DNA from: Diprion similis | Lineage: Eukaryota; Arthropoda; Insecta; Hymenoptera; Diprionidae | NCBI RefSeq assembly: GCF_021155765.1 | Contig: NC_060117.1 | Location: forward strand, 8,336,001 to 8,400,000 | Reading direction: 5' to 3' | DNA length: 64,000 nt | Shown: piece by piece, positions 62,901 to 64,000 of the stretch | How positions within the stretch are numbered: the stretch's first letter is position 1 | How the letters are laid out: every line of letters begins with the position of its first letter | Translations under genes and position numbers: made by a program | The notes under the pieces: model-generated | Told to the model about the DNA's origin: nothing | Database searches by the model: none | The model's input: only the letters and a program-made list of their open reading frames with translations

Positions 62901-63189
62901 TCGTGGTCCATTTTTTCCGAATCCGTTATATTTTGCCAAATCTTTGTTATCAGGGTTCATTCCGCCAGAGGCCTTTACTTATCTGGACGAGAACGGATAC
63001 ATTCAAGATGCAAACAATATTCCTATCATCTATCATGTATTGAGAGGCACTCGACAAAAACAAATTTTATACACTCCCGCTCCAAATGTCAACACCGCGC
63101 TAATGCGATTTAACACCGATTTACCAGACAAAGATGTATCCGACAGACATAGACAGAACAGTGACAAGTATTGGTGGCTCAACCGCTAG
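59935..63189 (+). CDS. LINE A3 ORF2 protein (APE endonuclease and reverse transcriptase)
   Basis: 1084 codons, open, same length as A1 with scattered substitutions (for example YTMIRNDRP where A1 has YTMNRNDRP, so A1 may carry the unusual residue). GDLNAKHTSW, YDSDHNAI, DLEKAFDTVWLDG, LQQGTVNSPILFN and FADD are all intact. The start codon overlaps the ORF1 stop. It is likely enzymatically competent as read. Confidence 0.94.
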   Translation: MAENKLRVDKLNIIAINVNSIITIQRRINLSELVAKYKPDFVLLSETKLNSRFKIAIENYTMIRNDRPNSKQGGGTAMLIKNPFEFVQITPVCLSGAKVLEASVVKLKVNNSLNLFIIAAYAPGGHKKEFIPEIGKLFEELDLSDPSNLYILAGDLNAKHTSWQNATNNPRGVLLHKWIHDNEINLRLQLFGSLLPSYPRGSSFIDICLADNRLTAHGITEDYRLESLPYDSDHNAILMSFSFHTSLPFVLERKTENRSYNFAATDWESFAKCVDKSKDLEIPDDRNLANTEIDSYLTKIDSVIKDAVDKIVPKIKTNQNTLKAYTTHEIKNLHKHKTYLISQINKLHKQNARGNLVRLNILKDLLKKTRNKIKTKLATSVNRYWENKIRNISMDKADKMFPQINRLFRPRGSAPIPILTVPSDKENLLTDARITHDAVARDQSNNFIIAKQDDKLNLIGAHFAATNIQNVNLGKPNLIKIVETKVSELKREMEEDKASNRTVVSFSKHNTATCPSREEIPNYFTSLSELLTLFKNLNNKKSAGYDNIPNVVLKYLPRKIISYYCILFNNALNNMYFPDCWRTAKVVALLKKDKESSNPSSYRPISLLPNISKIFEVVVNKSLAVFCDENEIIPESQFGFRHRHSTIHAISKFTSDICWSLNNNECVAACLIDLEKAFDTVWLDGLFYKLMKKNFPKHLIKMLWVMLHDKYFHVCDGSNTSSIKFAIADGLQQGTVNSPILFNIFNSDILTLFDLNKVASKKAIAFADDLVVYISGNKPSELKVQLQELFIKLIDYYNTWKLKINTSKCETILFRPNLKFANRDTKKNWRNFSISDGRNGGHAVPHKDIVKYLGINIDFQLKFNLHVNAQLARAQKAFNSANRLFYCKYLDKRIKILCYLLLIRPMITYGCPIWFNLSAGTMDKIRVFERKCIRACLGKYRSASSLYVRFISNAEIYNEANINRIDCFILRLIRNHFANAVKIGENNLIRGPFFPNPLYFAKSLLSGFIPPEAFTYLDENGYIQDANNIPIIYHVLRGTRQKQILYTPAPNVNTALMRFNTDLPDKDVSDRHRQNSDKYWWLNR

Positions 63190-63710
63190 CAATAGCAGCC
63201 AACTTGTCTCTCACAAAAAATGCAGATTTACAAAATGATGTACATGTGACAGCACTAATTAGCACTCTAAGTATCTTCAGCTTCGTTATTACACTCAATT
63301 ATCATAATGTATCCGCGAAGGATATTCTATCCTGTTACTTTCCTACCCCCTCCTCTTATTTATTGCCCGTACCCTCTTTTATTTATTGCAGTTTGTAAGT
63401 ATTAGTGTAAGGTCTTAGAAATTAAGTAATCTGTTGATCAGTTTTTTTACCCCTTTTTCCTGATCATCATCCAGTCTAGGCATTATACATTTGCAACCTC
63501 TATGGGCTACTTTAATTATTTCCTATTGATTGTACGAAACGTACCTTGGAAGCTACTAGAAGAGACTGCAGCAGACGTGTAGTGCTCGCATTGAGGGCCA
63601 TAACGCACTTGTTATATAATTGATTGTTAACATGTTTTGTAAGCTTTTCTTGTTTTTTCTTGATGTACCATGGTTTTTATTGTGGGTTATAATAAACTTA
63701 TTTCCAAAGC

Positions 63711-63807
63711 AAGTACCGGTTCTCGTCCGATCACCGAAGTCAAGCAACATTGGGCGTGGTCAGTACTTGGATGGGTGACCGCTTGGGAACACCGCGTGCC
63801 GTTGGCA
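63711..63807 (+). rRNA. 5S rRNA 3' portion after LINE A3
   Basis: Nucleotides 23-119 with C69T, followed by the GACAGATTGGAAAAGGA spacer, as after every other C69T gene. Confidence 0.92.
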
Positions 63808-63888
63808 TCTTTTTTTTTCTAAAGACAGATTGGAAAAGGATTTACCAGTTTCTTTAAGGATGTTAAGAAGCAGAGATTCATGTCCCTC

Positions 63889-64000
63889 GGCAACGGCCAT
63901 ACCATGTTGAAAGTACCGGTTCTCGTCCGATCACCGAAGTCAAGCAACATTGGGCGCGGTCAGTACTTGGATGGGTGACCGCTTGGGAACACCGCGTGCC
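63889..64000 (+). rRNA. 5S rRNA gene, cut by the window end
   Basis: Nucleotides 1-112, consensus; the array continues beyond the window. Confidence 0.93.

Larger units (their letters stand above)
57809..63710 (+). mobile_element. LINE A3, full-length, ORF2 open
   Basis: About 5.9 kb, very similar to A1 and probably recent. One extra A in ORF1 is the only inactivating change seen. The 5' UTR G-run near 57981-57992 is longer than in A1. The 3' UTR hairpin is at 63435-63466. The 3' end TTTCCAAAGC abuts AAGTACCGG, with no poly(A). Confidence 0.94.

Noticed and set aside
1-64000. tRNA, snRNA or host protein genes
   Set aside because: No cloverleaf, snRNA motif or non-transposon protein domain was recognised on either strand; a covariance-model scan was not possible.

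Overview
The window is a tandem 5S ribosomal RNA gene array colonised by non-LTR retrotransposons (LINEs) that insert at one position of the 5S gene. The 5S sequence is of insect type (internal control region, CCGAAGTCAAGCAAC box, T-run terminator). The LINE proteins are of the Jockey kind: a PRE_C2HC plus CCHC-knuckle ORF1, and an APE endonuclease plus reverse transcriptase ORF2 without RNase H. An arthropod, most likely an insect, is the best guess; the species cannot be named from the sequence. No ordinary protein-coding host gene is supported.

Layout: 1-1796 unassigned left flank; 1797-8277 5S array (32 complete genes, unit 194-196 bp, with higher-order repeats); LINE A1 8278-14177; one hybrid 5S junction; LINE B1 14390-18955; one hybrid junction; LINE C1 19160-25009; 5S array with 8 complete genes; LINE A2 26779-32670; one complete 5S; LINE B2 about 33108-37667; one complete 5S; LINE C2 38072-44406, split by a 2.3 kb foldback-like DNA transposon (39724-42037); a very degraded fourth LINE D from 44475; an unassigned segment 46489-48412; a C-family 3' end 48413-48791; LINE B3 49004-54240, carrying a 697 bp TA-duplicating MITE (51863-52559); 5S array with 17 complete genes in a 592 bp higher-order repeat; LINE A3 57809-63710; and 5S sequence to the window end.

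Three well-preserved families (A, B, C) plus relic D all sit in the same orientation after 5S nucleotide 38-40, upstream of the internal promoter. Target duplications include private variants of the invaded gene on both sides (A1, C1), and A3 is bracketed by a linked 5S haplotype. The insertions are therefore genuine target-primed events into 5S genes, not assembly joins. A1 has both ORFs open and may be active; C1 and A3 have an open ORF2 with one frameshift in ORF1. Families A and C are related (ORF2 of 1084 and 1088 codons) and share a 3' UTR hairpin; B is more distant but has an analogous hairpin. A multi-family, Jockey-type, 5S-specific LINE community is the main discovery candidate.
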